From NCBI RefSeq assembly GCF_000024345.1, contig NC_013729.1, positions 186,001 to 250,000 of the forward strand: a DNA stretch of 64,000 nucleotides, written 5' to 3'. The notes beneath the pieces were generated by a model that was given only the letters and a program-made list of their open reading frames with translations, searched no databases and had not been told where the DNA came from. The stretch comes from Kribbella flavida DSM 17836. GTDB taxonomy: Bacteria > Actinomycetota > Actinomycetes > Propionibacteriales > Kribbellaceae. The translations under genes and the position numbers were made by a program. Shown here piece after piece: positions 1 to 7,463 of the stretch (positions within the stretch are counted from its first letter, which is position 1; each line of letters opens with the position of its first letter).

Positions 1-446
1 CAAGGCTCCACTGTCATAACATGCCAGTCGACCATCTCGGTCAGGCGGTCGTCATCCACAGTGAACTCTGCGTGCTGCAGTACGGCGTTGCGGTCACTCG
101 CGACCCAGGTTCCACTCGCAGCGAGCCTCTGAGTCGTGGTGGCGAGATAGATCAGCCGATCACAACCGTCCTGGTATGACGGCACCTTGCCCGTGTGGAT
201 GTTGTGCATCATCGGACTGCGTGGCGCGAAGTAGAACGGAGCGTAGTCGGCAACGCGTCCCCGCGGGCCTACAGGGACCGGCGTCTCGGCACGCCGCTAC
301 TTGATCGTCTGCTGGCCGACCTCGATCTGCATCAGGCCCTTGGCCTGTGCCAGCGAGTCGGAGAGAAGCCCCTGACTGACAATCGTCGAGAGGTGCTCGA
401 CCCTGGTGAAGTGGAAGACCTTGGTAGGCAGGGGGCGCGTGACCAT
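1..446 (-). pseudogene. darT: DarT-like DNA ADP-ribosyltransferase, interrupted and truncated by window edge
   Basis: Reading from an ATG at 446 on the minus strand, the product begins MVTRPLPTKVFHFT and, about 50 codons on, reaches QQTIK followed by an amber codon (TAG, minus-strand 299-297) and then RRAETPVP. The same frame stays open to the window edge and carries the DarT signatures ADYAPFYFAPRSPMM, HTGK and VASDRNA, then a VDW motif. DarT family toxins (DUF4433) transfer ADP-ribose to thymidine or guanosine in single-stranded DNA. Family members have a basic stretch exactly where the stop lies, so this is one gene broken by a single substitution rather than two genes. The C-terminal part with the catalytic Glu, and any DarG macrodomain antitoxin, would lie left of the window. 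It could be a decayed toxin, a sequencing error or a suppressed stop. Family assignment is fairly sure; status is uncertain. Confidence 0.72.
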
Positions 447-593
447 GGTGGAACAACCCTAGCGCGATGTGTCGGGTTGTCGTGTGGGCCAGTTGCTGAC
501 CTTGGTGGCCGGGGGCCGGCTGCGCGGAGTTGACCGGAAGCTGACGTGGGTGCCCTTTCGGGAATTACCCGGGAGTCGCTAGGGTGAATCGTC

Positions 594-1451
594 ATGACCA
601 CCCGGCGGACTGGCCAGCGTGCGAGCACGCGTGCGCGCGGACGCCGGCGGGCCGGGCGGCACAGCCGGAAGAAGTCGTACAAGGCGCAGTGGTTCTCGGT
701 GACCGCGCTGGCCGTGCTCGGCACGGTGATGGTGGTTCACCCGGACGCGGGCCGGCAGACTCTGGCCGCGCAGTTCGGTGAGGTGACCGCATCCCGTGAG
801 GCGACGCTGCCGCCGGTGATCGTGCCGCCGACCCCGGTGCCCACGCCGACGGCGACCTTCACCAAGCCGCAGCGCCCGGCGCCGTCCCTGATCCGGCCGC
901 CCAAGGGCGCGAAGCCGAACGTGACGGTGTCGTCCGGCAAGCTGGGCGTCGTGCCCGGCACGGACAAGGCGACCCGCGACGTCGGCACGATGACCTACCG
1001 GGTCGAGATCGAGCAGGGGCTGTCGTTCAACGGTGCTGCCGTGGCCGCCGCGGTGCACAAGACGCTGACCGACCCGCGCGGCTGGCAGGCCCTGCACCAG
1101 GTCAGCTTCGAGCGGACCGACCGCCCGGACGCCGACCTGCGGATCATCCTCGCCACGCCGACGCTGACCGACAAGCTGTGCCTGCCGCTGGACACCGGCG
1201 GCGAGGTCTCCTGCCGGGTCGAGGACCGGGTGGTGCTGAACGCCAAGCGCTGGATGTACGCCGTGCCTGCGTACGCCGGCAAGATCGACCTCTACCGCAA
1301 CTACCTGGTCAACCACGAGGTCGGGCACGCGCTCGGCTACGGCCACTCCCCCTGCCCCGAACCGAACACCCCGGCCCCGGTGATGATGCAGCAGACCAAG
1401 GGCCTCGACGGCTGCCTGCCGAACGCCTGGCCGACGACGAAGGCGACCTGA
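594..1451 (+). CDS. Secreted DUF3152 protein with metzincin-like zinc motif
   Basis: This 285-residue protein has a very basic N-terminus (about residues 1-35), a single hydrophobic anchor or signal segment near residues 36-52, a Pro/Thr-rich linker (70-105) and a C-terminal DUF3152 domain. Near residue 245 the motif HEVGHALGYGH matches the HExxHxxGxxH zinc site of metzincin peptidases. Two Cys pairs in the domain (around KLCLP, SCRVE and SPCPE) suggest extracellular disulfides. It probably acts outside the membrane as a peptidase or peptidase-like protein; the substrate is unknown. A TAGGGT hexamer at 580-585 lies 8 bases before the ATG and could be the -10 of a nearly leaderless transcript. 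Confidence 0.85.
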   Translation: MTTRRTGQRASTRARGRRRAGRHSRKKSYKAQWFSVTALAVLGTVMVVHPDAGRQTLAAQFGEVTASREATLPPVIVPPTPVPTPTATFTKPQRPAPSLIRPPKGAKPNVTVSSGKLGVVPGTDKATRDVGTMTYRVEIEQGLSFNGAAVAAAVHKTLTDPRGWQALHQVSFERTDRPDADLRIILATPTLTDKLCLPLDTGGEVSCRVEDRVVLNAKRWMYAVPAYAGKIDLYRNYLVNHEVGHALGYGHSPCPEPNTPAPVMMQQTKGLDGCLPNAWPTTKAT

Positions 1452-1516
1452 GTCCTTCCTGCCGCGGACACCCAGCTCGTGAGAACCTGTCGGGAGACCG
1501 AGCCGAGGGAGCCCTG

Positions 1517-2368
1517 ATGTCGTCACCCCAGTTCCCCACCTACGGCCGGGGCGACGACCCGGACGACGAGGACCGGAGCGAGTACTACGCCAAGCCCGCC
1601 CCCTACGGCCCCGGCAACTACAGCCACCCCCCGTACCCCGCTCCGCCTGGCCCCGGCCAGCCGCAAGCCCCCGCGGGCCCCGGCCAGCCGCCACTGCCCG
1701 GCTACGGACCCGGCTACGGCCAGCCCGCCGACCCCGGCCATCCCCAGCCCGCCGACGCCTACACCCAGCCGCCCGCCTACCGCCCGGGCCACCCTTACGG
1801 CGCTGCCGCGTCCCCGCAGCCGCACGAGCTCCCGACGTACGGTCCGACCCCGGGACCGCGGCGCGATCCCCGCGCGGCCCGCGTCGTGCTGCTCGCCACG
1901 ATCATCGCGGCCGTCTACGGCCTGCTCGTGGTTTCGGTCCAGCGGGTCTCCCTGCGCGACATCTCCCAGGCGCCGGGTTCTCCGCTGAACCACCCGCTGC
2001 GCACCGACGTGATTGACACGATCGGCCAGCTGCTGACCGTCGTCGTCGGCGTGGCTGCGCTGGTGATGTGGCTGCGCGACCTGCGGGTCCGCCGCCAGGC
2101 CCGCCGCCGGCCGGACCCGGTCGAGCTCGCCGGCCTCGGTCTGGTCGGCCTGTCACTGATCCCGATCCTGATCTGGGCCGGGATCGTGCTCAGCACCGGC
2201 CTGGGCGCGGTCGACGAGTCCCTGGACCGCCTGCCCACGGCGTACGGGTGGGGTGGGCTGGGGTTGCTCGTGCTGGCGCTCGGGTTCGCCCTGGGGTACC
2301 GGGAGCTGAAGCCCGAAATCCCCAACCCGGTCGTTCAGGCGGCCCCGGAGCGACCACCATGGGAATGA
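1517..2368 (+). CDS. Pro/Gly/Tyr-rich N-terminus, four-helix membrane protein of unknown function
   Basis: The product is 283 residues. Residues 1-115 are disordered and rich in Pro, Gly and Tyr. Hydrophobic segments follow near 123-140, 165-185, 205-228 and 245-265, separated by short basic loops such as RDLRVRRQARRR. ATG 1517 is chosen because the low-complexity start is typical of actinobacterial membrane proteins; a longer upstream reading frame overlaps the preceding gene in another frame. The stop overlaps the start of the following hydrolase, so the two are likely co-transcribed. I do not recognise a named family and assign no function. Confidence 0.75.
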   Translation: MSSPQFPTYGRGDDPDDEDRSEYYAKPAPYGPGNYSHPPYPAPPGPGQPQAPAGPGQPPLPGYGPGYGQPADPGHPQPADAYTQPPAYRPGHPYGAAASPQPHELPTYGPTPGPRRDPRAARVVLLATIIAAVYGLLVVSVQRVSLRDISQAPGSPLNHPLRTDVIDTIGQLLTVVVGVAALVMWLRDLRVRRQARRRPDPVELAGLGLVGLSLIPILIWAGIVLSTGLGAVDESLDRLPTAYGWGGLGLLVLALGFALGYRELKPEIPNPVVQAAPERPPWE

Positions 2369-3042
2369 CCCCCCTCGCCGTCCTGGTTCCCGGCCTCGGC
2401 CTGGGACCGGAGTCGTACGGGCCGACCCGCAAGCACCTGGAGATCCCGTCCGAGGTGATCACGCTGCCCGGCTTCGGGTATCCGGCCGACAAGCACGACG
2501 ATCTGCGCGTCGACGCGCAGGCCGACCGCCTCGCGGCCGAGGTGAAGGACCGGCGGCCCGAGGGCCGGGCCCTTCTCGTCGGACACTCGGCGAGCTGTCA
2601 CGTGGTCGTCGCGGTGGCCGTGGCCTATCCCGAACTGGTGTCCGGGCTGGTCCTGATCGGTCCGACGGGCGATGTCGAAGCGTCCAGCTGGCCACGGCTC
2701 GCCGAGCGTTGGGTCCGGTCCGCGGTCTGGGAGCGCCCGTACCTGATTCCGACGTTGAGCAAGCAGTACTTCCGGACCACGTTCCGCGCGATGGCCCGCG
2801 CCGAGGACGTCGGCCGCCACTACAACCTCGCGGCCGCGCTGGTGCACGTCGGCGTACCGACCGTGGTGCTGCGCTGCCGGCACGACAGCCTGTGCCCGCC
2901 GGAGTGGGCGCAGCGGGTCGCCGACCTGGCCGGCGGCGAGGCGTGGACGCTGCCGAGCGGGTCGCACATGCCGGTGCTGACTAACGGCCGGGAGCTGGCG
3001 GCGTTCATCCACCGCACGGCCGGTGTATACAAAACCGGCTGA
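2359..3042 (+). CDS. Alpha/beta hydrolase
   Basis: This is a 227-residue alpha/beta-hydrolase fold protein. The nucleophile elbow GHSAS lies near residue 77, a candidate acid is the Asp in RCRHDSLCPP (about 176), and the catalytic His is probably in SGSHMP (about 204). The opening VPGLGLG forms the oxyanion-type HG-like loop. ATG 2359 overlaps the previous stop, and a second in-frame ATG at 2365 overlaps it as ATGA, so either may be used through translational coupling. The lid region is short. The substrate cannot be told from sequence. Confidence 0.85.
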   Translation: MGMTPLAVLVPGLGLGPESYGPTRKHLEIPSEVITLPGFGYPADKHDDLRVDAQADRLAAEVKDRRPEGRALLVGHSASCHVVVAVAVAYPELVSGLVLIGPTGDVEASSWPRLAERWVRSAVWERPYLIPTLSKQYFRTTFRAMARAEDVGRHYNLAAALVHVGVPTVVLRCRHDSLCPPEWAQRVADLAGGEAWTLPSGSHMPVLTNGRELAAFIHRTAGVYKTG

Positions 3043-3072
3043 CCGGTTATCGTTGACGCGATCACGACACAC

Positions 3073-3180
3073 CTCTGCGGGAGCTCGCACCGAACTGCGG
3101 GCTGAGAGGGCGACGAGCTGTTACCCGGCCGGGTCGCCGACCGCCTGAACCTGACCGGGTAATGCCGGCGTAGGGAGCCA
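3073..3180 (+). promoter_or_regulatory. TPP (THI-box) riboswitch
   Basis: The conserved thi-box elements appear in order: GGGCTGAGAGGG at about 3099-3110 and CCTGAACCTGACCGGGTAATGCCGGCGTAGGGA at about 3143-3175 (described in pieces: CTGAACCTGA, GGGTAATGCCGGCG and TAGGGA). The sequence AGGGAG (3172-3177) is part of the conserved 3' element and lies 9 bases before the ATG of the transporter, so it doubles as its ribosome binding site. This is the usual arrangement for translational repression by thiamine diphosphate. Confidence 0.93.
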
Positions 3181-3186
3181 GGTCCG

Positions 3187-4518
3187 ATGGCCTTCACTGC
3201 TGTCCGCAAGTCCACCCCGGTGCCGACCGAGGCGCCGCTCGTCCTGACCACGGACGCGCCGCGCACGCTCGGCTTCTGGGACCAGTTCACCCTCTGGGGC
3301 AATCTCGGCATCTCGTTGTTCGGCCCGGTCACCGGCGCGCTGGTCGCGGCGTACACGGGCTCGTTGGTCAAGGGCCTGCTCGCGGTTGTGGTCGGCTGCG
3401 GGATGGGCGCGCTGGTGCTTGGCGGCGCCGCCGTATTCGGCTCGCAGACCGGCGCGCCCGCGATGGCCAGCCTGCGCGGGCTGTTCGGTCGCCGCGGCTC
3501 GGCCGCGCCGACCGTGCTGAACATCGCGCAGAACGTCGGCTGGGCCACGATGGAGATCATCGTCATCTCGCAGGCCGCGGTCGCGGTGACCAGCGAGCGC
3601 TGGCGCTGGCTGTTCGTGATCCTGGCCGGCGTGCTCGCGACCGCGATGGCGGTCCGCCCGCTCGGCAGCGTGAAGCTGCTGCGCAAGTTCATGGTCTGGC
3701 TGGTCCTGCTGGCCTCGGTGTACCTGTTCTTCCAGGTGCTCAGCAAGCCGGTGCACGACCTGCCGCAGGACAGCGTCTTCGGCTTCTGGCCGGCCGTCGA
3801 CCTGGCCGCGGCCGGGGTGGTCTCGTTCGCGCCGCTGGCCGCCGACTACACCCGGCACTCGCGCACGAACAAGGCCGCCTTCGCCGGCTCCGCGCTCGGC
3901 TACGGCCTGGCCGCGATCCTGTACTACGGGCTCGGCGTGCTGGCCGTCGCGACCCTGCAGACCAACAGTGCCGACGTGATCACCGCGCTGGTCACCCTGC
4001 CGGCGGGCGCGATCGCGCTGTTCGTGCTGCTGGTCGACGAGGTGGACGAGGCCTACGCGAACGTCTACTCGACCACGATGGCCGCGCACAACCTGGTCGG
4101 CCACCTGGACCGGCGCTGGATCTCGGTGGTGATCGGCGTGATCGCCACCGTGCTCGCCCTGTTCGTTGACCTCGGCAACTACACGCAGTTCCTGTACCTG
4201 ATCGGCTCGGTCTTCATCCCGCTGTTCGCGGTCGCGATCGCCGACTTCTTCCTGGTCAGCCGGATGCGCTGGGACGTCAGCGACACCGCGCCGTTCCGCT
4301 GGCAGCCCGCGGCTGCCTGGCTGTGCGGCTTCGTCGCGTACCAGCTGGTGAACCCCGGCACGGTCGGCGGCTGGTCGCCGTTCTGGCTGGAGCTGCAGAG
4401 CACCGTGTTCGCCGGTCACGCGGTGCCGGGCTGGCTCGGGGCGACGTACACCTCGATCGTCGTCTCCATGGTCGCCGCCGTCGCCTTCGGCGCGATCGGC
4501 CGTCGCCGGGCCGCTTGA
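3187..4518 (+). CDS. cytX: CytX-type hydroxymethylpyrimidine/thiamine-precursor permease (NCS1)
   Basis: A 443-residue NCS1-family transporter with about 12 hydrophobic segments, beginning near FWDQFTLWGNLGISLFGP. Family features include the N-terminal GNLGIS helix, the NVGWATMEI segment in TM3 and the ADYTRHS motif in TM6. Control by the TPP riboswitch immediately upstream identifies the cargo class as a thiamine precursor, most likely hydroxymethylpyrimidine; this is established for riboswitch-linked CytX proteins and inferred here. The gene appears to be a single transcription unit, with a strong palindromic hairpin 16 bases after its stop. Confidence 0.88.
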   Translation: MAFTAVRKSTPVPTEAPLVLTTDAPRTLGFWDQFTLWGNLGISLFGPVTGALVAAYTGSLVKGLLAVVVGCGMGALVLGGAAVFGSQTGAPAMASLRGLFGRRGSAAPTVLNIAQNVGWATMEIIVISQAAVAVTSERWRWLFVILAGVLATAMAVRPLGSVKLLRKFMVWLVLLASVYLFFQVLSKPVHDLPQDSVFGFWPAVDLAAAGVVSFAPLAADYTRHSRTNKAAFAGSALGYGLAAILYYGLGVLAVATLQTNSADVITALVTLPAGAIALFVLLVDEVDEAYANVYSTTMAAHNLVGHLDRRWISVVIGVIATVLALFVDLGNYTQFLYLIGSVFIPLFAVAIADFFLVSRMRWDVSDTAPFRWQPAAAWLCGFVAYQLVNPGTVGGWSPFWLELQSTVFAGHAVPGWLGATYTSIVVSMVAAVAFGAIGRRRAA

Positions 4519-4533
4519 GTCCACGGCCGCCTC

Positions 4534-4562
4534 GCCCGGTGCACAACGGTTGTGCACCGGGC
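4534..4562 (+). terminator. Perfect 29-nt palindromic hairpin after cytX
   Basis: Arms GCCCGGTGCACAAC and GTTGTGCACCGGGC flank one central G. There is no U-tract, as is usual for intrinsic terminators in high-GC actinobacteria. It sits between cytX and the next gene on the same strand, so it should insulate them. Confidence 0.7.
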
Positions 4563-4609
4563 CGGTTCCGGACCTGACACCGACCCTCCGACTTCGGGAT
4601 ACTTGCGCA

Positions 4610-5290
4610 ATGCTGAATTCCGCACTGCGCAGCCGCGCCGAGTACGCCGAGCTCGGCGCCGAGGGGCTCGCCAGTCGCACCACCCCTGAACGGGACGCCG
4701 CCACCGTCCGCGCCGTCGAGGAACTGCTCGAGGGCCGGGAGTCGGTGCTCGACCTGTGCTGCGGCTACGGGCGGATCGCGCTGCCGCTGCGCCGGGCCGG
4801 CAAGGTGGTTCGCGCGCTGGACATCTCGCCCAACCTGGTCGCCGCCGGCCAGGCGCAGGCCGCCGAGCAGGACCTGAAGATCGACTGGGCGATCGGCTCG
4901 ATGACCGACCTGCCGTACCGGTCGGACTCGTTCGACGCGGTGATCTGCCTGTGGACCGCGTTCCACGAGCTGTTCGCCGAGGACGAGCAGCTGTCGACGA
5001 TCTGGGAGATCTCCCGGGTGCTGAAGCCCGGTGGCCTGGCGGTGATCGAGGGCCCGATCTGGGGTCCGGCGACCGCCTCGGAGATCGCCAACGGGCTGCG
5101 GCAGGGACCGGAGCACCGGATCGTGACGACCGAGCACTTCGGCAGCAGCAGCATCCACTTCATTCACGACGAGGCCAGCTACGGCCGGCTCTGCGCCGCG
5201 GCCGGCATCAAGGACTACCAGGTCTACAAACGCGACTGGGGTGGCCGCCGTCGGCTGATTCTGGAGATTCACCAGCCGACGTCCAGCTGA
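4610..5290 (+). CDS. Class I SAM-dependent methyltransferase
   Basis: This 226-residue Rossmann methyltransferase shows motif I as VLDLCCGYGRIALPL (about residues 46-60), an acidic residue ending strand 2 in VRALDIS, and a post-motif segment SFDAVICLWTAFHEL followed by RVLKPGGLAVIEG. This ordering is the methyltransferase type 11/25 pattern. ATG 4610 is used because it starts just before the N-terminal helix; an upstream in-frame extension would run into the terminator hairpin. The substrate is unknown. The gene ends 60 bases before a bidirectional terminator. Confidence 0.85.
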   Translation: MLNSALRSRAEYAELGAEGLASRTTPERDAATVRAVEELLEGRESVLDLCCGYGRIALPLRRAGKVVRALDISPNLVAAGQAQAAEQDLKIDWAIGSMTDLPYRSDSFDAVICLWTAFHELFAEDEQLSTIWEISRVLKPGGLAVIEGPIWGPATASEIANGLRQGPEHRIVTTEHFGSSSIHFIHDEASYGRLCAAAGIKDYQVYKRDWGGRRRLILEIHQPTSS

Positions 5291-5350
5291 AAAGACTGAC
5301 AAATCAGGAAACGTGTGCGCCGCCCCGAATCGCCTTGCAGGGAACGGAAA

Positions 5351-5396
5351 CGAAAGAGGCAGATCCCCACTCCACAATGGGGACCTGCCTCTTTCG
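5351..5396. terminator. Bidirectional terminator between convergent genes
   Basis: Outer arms CGAAAGAGGCAG and CTGCCTCTTTCG (12 bp) enclose an inner stem TCCCCA/TGGGGA with loop CTCCACAA, separated by single unpaired bases. It lies between the methyltransferase (+) and ogt (-). The A-rich and T-rich flanks suit termination on both strands. Confidence 0.82.
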
Positions 5397-5435
5397 CCGA
5401 GCAGTCTAAAGGCCGCCGAACGACGCCCGGAAAAC

Positions 5436-6008
5436 TCAGCTTTTCGATTCAAGGTTCAAGAGAAAACGTTTCGCGTCGAGCCCGCCGGCGTAACCGGTGA
5501 GGGCCCCGTTCGCGCCGATCACCCGGTGGCACGGCAGGACGACGCACAGCGGGTTCGCGCCGAGCGCCGTGCCGACCGCCCGGGCCGCCTTCGGCCGCTC
5601 GATCTCGCCCGCCAGTTCGCCGTACGTGGTGGTCCGGCCGTAGCTGGTGTGCTGCGGCAGGTCGCTGAGCACGAGCCGCTGGAACGGGGTGGCCAGCGTC
5701 AGGTCGACGGCCAGCTCGAAGGTTTTCCGGCGTCCGTCGAGGTACTCGTCCAGTTGCCGGCGGACGTCGTCGAGCGGTCCGGCCTGGCGCAGGACGCGCG
5801 GAGAGATCGTCTGCGCGAGCCGGTTCGTCAGCGTCTCCTCGTCGCCGAAGGAACTGGCGACGACCTTGCCGCCGGCCACGGCCAGCAGGAGCCGGCCGAT
5901 CGGGGAGTCGTGCAAGGTGTAGGACACGTCCGCCTCCGGCAGCACCGGCGGACGGGAAGGACGGGGTCCGCCGAGCTGGGCCAGGCGGCGTTCGAGGTCA
6001 TTCATCAT
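5436..6008 (-). CDS. ogt: Methylated-DNA-[protein]-cysteine S-methyltransferase
   Basis: This 190-residue protein removes alkyl groups from O6-alkylguanine by transfer to its own Cys160, within LPCHRVIGANGALTGYAGG. The upstream helix-turn-helix region TSYGRTTTYGELA and the Asn of GANPLCVVLPCHR are typical of Ogt/MGMT. An N-terminal ribonuclease-H-like domain is present at about residues 25-100. Two adjacent ATG codons (6008 and 6005) are possible starts; both overlap the end of the upstream sigma-factor gene, which implies translational coupling. Pairing of an alkyl-DNA repair protein with an ECF sigma factor suggests shared stress control. Confidence 0.93.
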   Translation of the reverse strand: MMNDLERRLAQLGGPRPSRPPVLPEADVSYTLHDSPIGRLLLAVAGGKVVASSFGDEETLTNRLAQTISPRVLRQAGPLDDVRRQLDEYLDGRRKTFELAVDLTLATPFQRLVLSDLPQHTSYGRTTTYGELAGEIERPKAARAVGTALGANPLCVVLPCHRVIGANGALTGYAGGLDAKRFLLNLESKS

Positions 6009-6492
6009 CTGCTCCGAGGGTCGTGCGCAAGGTGGCCAGGGCGTCGCTGACCAGCCGACGGGAGGCGGCCGGGGTGGTGCCGAGGGCAGCGGCCACCCCG
6101 TGGTGGTCCAGGTCGCCGACGTACTTCAGCGTGACGGCGACCCGCTGCCGCTCCGGCAACGCGTTCACCGCCTTCCACAGGATCGGATCGGGCCACTCGG
6201 CGGCGTCCGGTCCGTCGACCGCGACAGGTGGCGCCTCCTCCAGCGGGCTCTGTGGTCTGCGGGCCCGGTGCACATCGGTGGCACACCGCGCGGTGATCGT
6301 CAGCAACCAGCTGCGCAGGTTCCGCGCCGAGGTGAGCTTCGGGTACGCCGCGTACGCCTTCTCCCAGGCGCGCTGAGCCACGTCGTCGCCGTCGACCCGC
6401 CCCGCCAGGGCGCGGGCGAGCCGGACGACGTCGCGCCAGTGCTCGTCGAGCAGCAACTGGAACGGCGGCAGGCTCGTCTTCTTCGCAACCAT
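5998..6492 (-). CDS. ECF-type RNA polymerase sigma factor (SigE/SigM-like, short)
   Basis: The 164-residue product has sigma region 2 (LARALAGRVDGDDVAQRAWEK, then RNLRSWLLTITAR, about residues 20-75) and region 4.2 (NALPERQRVAVTLKYVG and then the HTH DHHGVAAALGTTPAASRRL, about 110-155). ATG 6492 gives MVAKKTSLPPFQLLLDEHW, a normal N-terminus for the family; a longer upstream frame has no family similarity. It overlaps ogt by 11 bases, so one message probably carries both. I see no anti-sigma gene next to it. Confidence 0.85.
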   Translation of the reverse strand: MVAKKTSLPPFQLLLDEHWRDVVRLARALAGRVDGDDVAQRAWEKAYAAYPKLTSARNLRSWLLTITARCATDVHRARRPQSPLEEAPPVAVDGPDAAEWPDPILWKAVNALPERQRVAVTLKYVGDLDHHGVAAALGTTPAASRRLVSDALATLRTTLGADDE

Positions 6493-6619
6493 CACGTCAG
6501 TAGAACGCACTCGCGCGGCCGGGTGTGAGGGGCACCGGCACCCGACCGTTCGCGGACAGCCGTCCCGGATGGCGAGATTGTCTAGTTTCTTGATCGACTT
6601 TGATGAGACAGTGTTCGAC

Positions 6620-6745
6620 ATGACGACGACCGGTGAGCACCGCGGCGAGGGCCGGACGGTCACGCTGCCGGTGCTGACCACCCGTCTGCTCACCCGCCGT
6701 CGGGTCATCGACCAGATGCTGACGGCCAGCGCCACCTGTCGCTGA
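6620..6745 (+). CDS. Sulfur-operon leader peptide (41 aa, Cys near C-terminus)
   Basis: A short frame encodes MTTTGEHRGEGRTV, then LPVLTTRLLTRRRVIDQ, and ends SATCR-stop. The core LLTRRRxID...ASATCR matches the class of actinobacterial putative leader peptides found upstream of sulfur-assimilation, sulfonate and methionine transport genes, which end near an Ala-Cys/Thr-Cys. It lies 138 bases before a flavin reductase/ssu operon and is followed by an 8-bp GC hairpin (6759-6778). The expected role is translation-dependent attenuation: ribosome stalling at the UGU Cys codon when Cys-tRNA is scarce would alter downstream structure or expression. The mechanism is inferred; the peptide type and context are clear. 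Confidence 0.75.
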   Translation: MTTTGEHRGEGRTVTLPVLTTRLLTRRRVIDQMLTASATCR

Positions 6746-6758
6746 CAGGCCGCTGTCC

Positions 6759-6778
6759 CGGTCCGGTACGCCGGACCG
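6759..6778 (+). promoter_or_regulatory. Hairpin after the leader peptide (candidate attenuator)
   Basis: Arms CGGTCCGG and CCGGACCG enclose the loop TACG, 13 bases after the leader peptide stop. A second GC-rich stretch with self-complementary GGGCCCG/CGGCCCG runs from about 6786 to 6808, so mutually exclusive folds are possible. No U-tract is present. The role as attenuator is inferred from position. Confidence 0.5.
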
Positions 6779-6883
6779 CTCGCCGATCCCGGGCCCGTCG
6801 CGGCCCGCTGAATCCCATCCACCGGTCGCGGTGACGTTGTCGCAGGTCCGCTACCGGGTTCATCCCTGCCCCGAGGGAGTGCC

Positions 6884-7435
6884 ATGTCCGTCCATGCGTT
6901 CAACCCTGCCCAGAACCGCCGTCCCGGGCTCAGCGTCGTGCCCGACCACACCGAGGAGCGGCCGGTCGACACCGACCTGTTCCGGTCCGTCTTCCGCCGG
7001 CACGCCGCGGGCGTCGTGGTGATCACCGCGGACGCCGGCCACGGCCCGGCCGGCTTCACCGCGACCTCACTGGTCTCGGTCAGCTCGCTGCCACCGCTGG
7101 TCTCGTTCTCGATCGCCACCTCCGCGTCCAGCTGGCCGACCGTCCAGGCCGCGCGCAGCCTGGTGGTCAACTTCCTGGACGCCGGCCAGCGCGACCTGGC
7201 CGGCCGGTTCGCGACCAGCGGCATCGACCGGTTCGCCGAGCCGACCCGGTGGTCCCGGCTGCGCACCGGTGAGCCGGTGCTCGACGACGCGCCGAGCTAC
7301 CTGCGGGCGCTGGTCGAGCACCGCTTCGCCGTCGGGGCCAACCACATCGTCGTCGCACGGCTGGCCGTGCACGCCGAGCGCCGGATCCACGACCCGCTGC
7401 TCTACCACGACGGCCAGTACGTCACCACCGCCTGA
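6884..7435 (+). CDS. Flavin reductase-like protein (FMN reductase partner)
   Basis: This 183-residue protein has the flavin-reductase-like split-barrel domain from about residue 35: FRRHAAGVVVITA, then GFTATSLVSVSSLPPLVSFSI and NFLDAGQRDLAGRFA. Such proteins use NAD(P)H to supply reduced FMN to two-component monooxygenases. It is the first gene after the sulfur leader peptide and shares a strand with ssuA, ssuC, ssuB and the LLM monooxygenase, so it is the likely reductase partner of that monooxygenase. The first 30 residues form a non-conserved extension. Confidence 0.85.
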   Translation: MSVHAFNPAQNRRPGLSVVPDHTEERPVDTDLFRSVFRRHAAGVVVITADAGHGPAGFTATSLVSVSSLPPLVSFSIATSASSWPTVQAARSLVVNFLDAGQRDLAGRFATSGIDRFAEPTRWSRLRTGEPVLDDAPSYLRALVEHRFAVGANHIVVARLAVHAERRIHDPLLYHDGQYVTTA

Positions 7436-7463
7436 AAACCCCTGCTCCGAAGAGGAATCCCAC

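Noticed and set aside
195..533. Plus-strand ORF of 112 codons over the DarT region
   Set aside because: It is the complement of the DarT frame and has no family motifs or matching codon bias; the minus strand carries the DarT signatures.
5998..7266. A 422-codon minus-strand frame spanning the ogt-linked sigma factor and the leader region
   Set aside because: Only the 164 C-terminal codons have sigma motifs; the remainder is the complement of the leader peptide and flavin reductase region.
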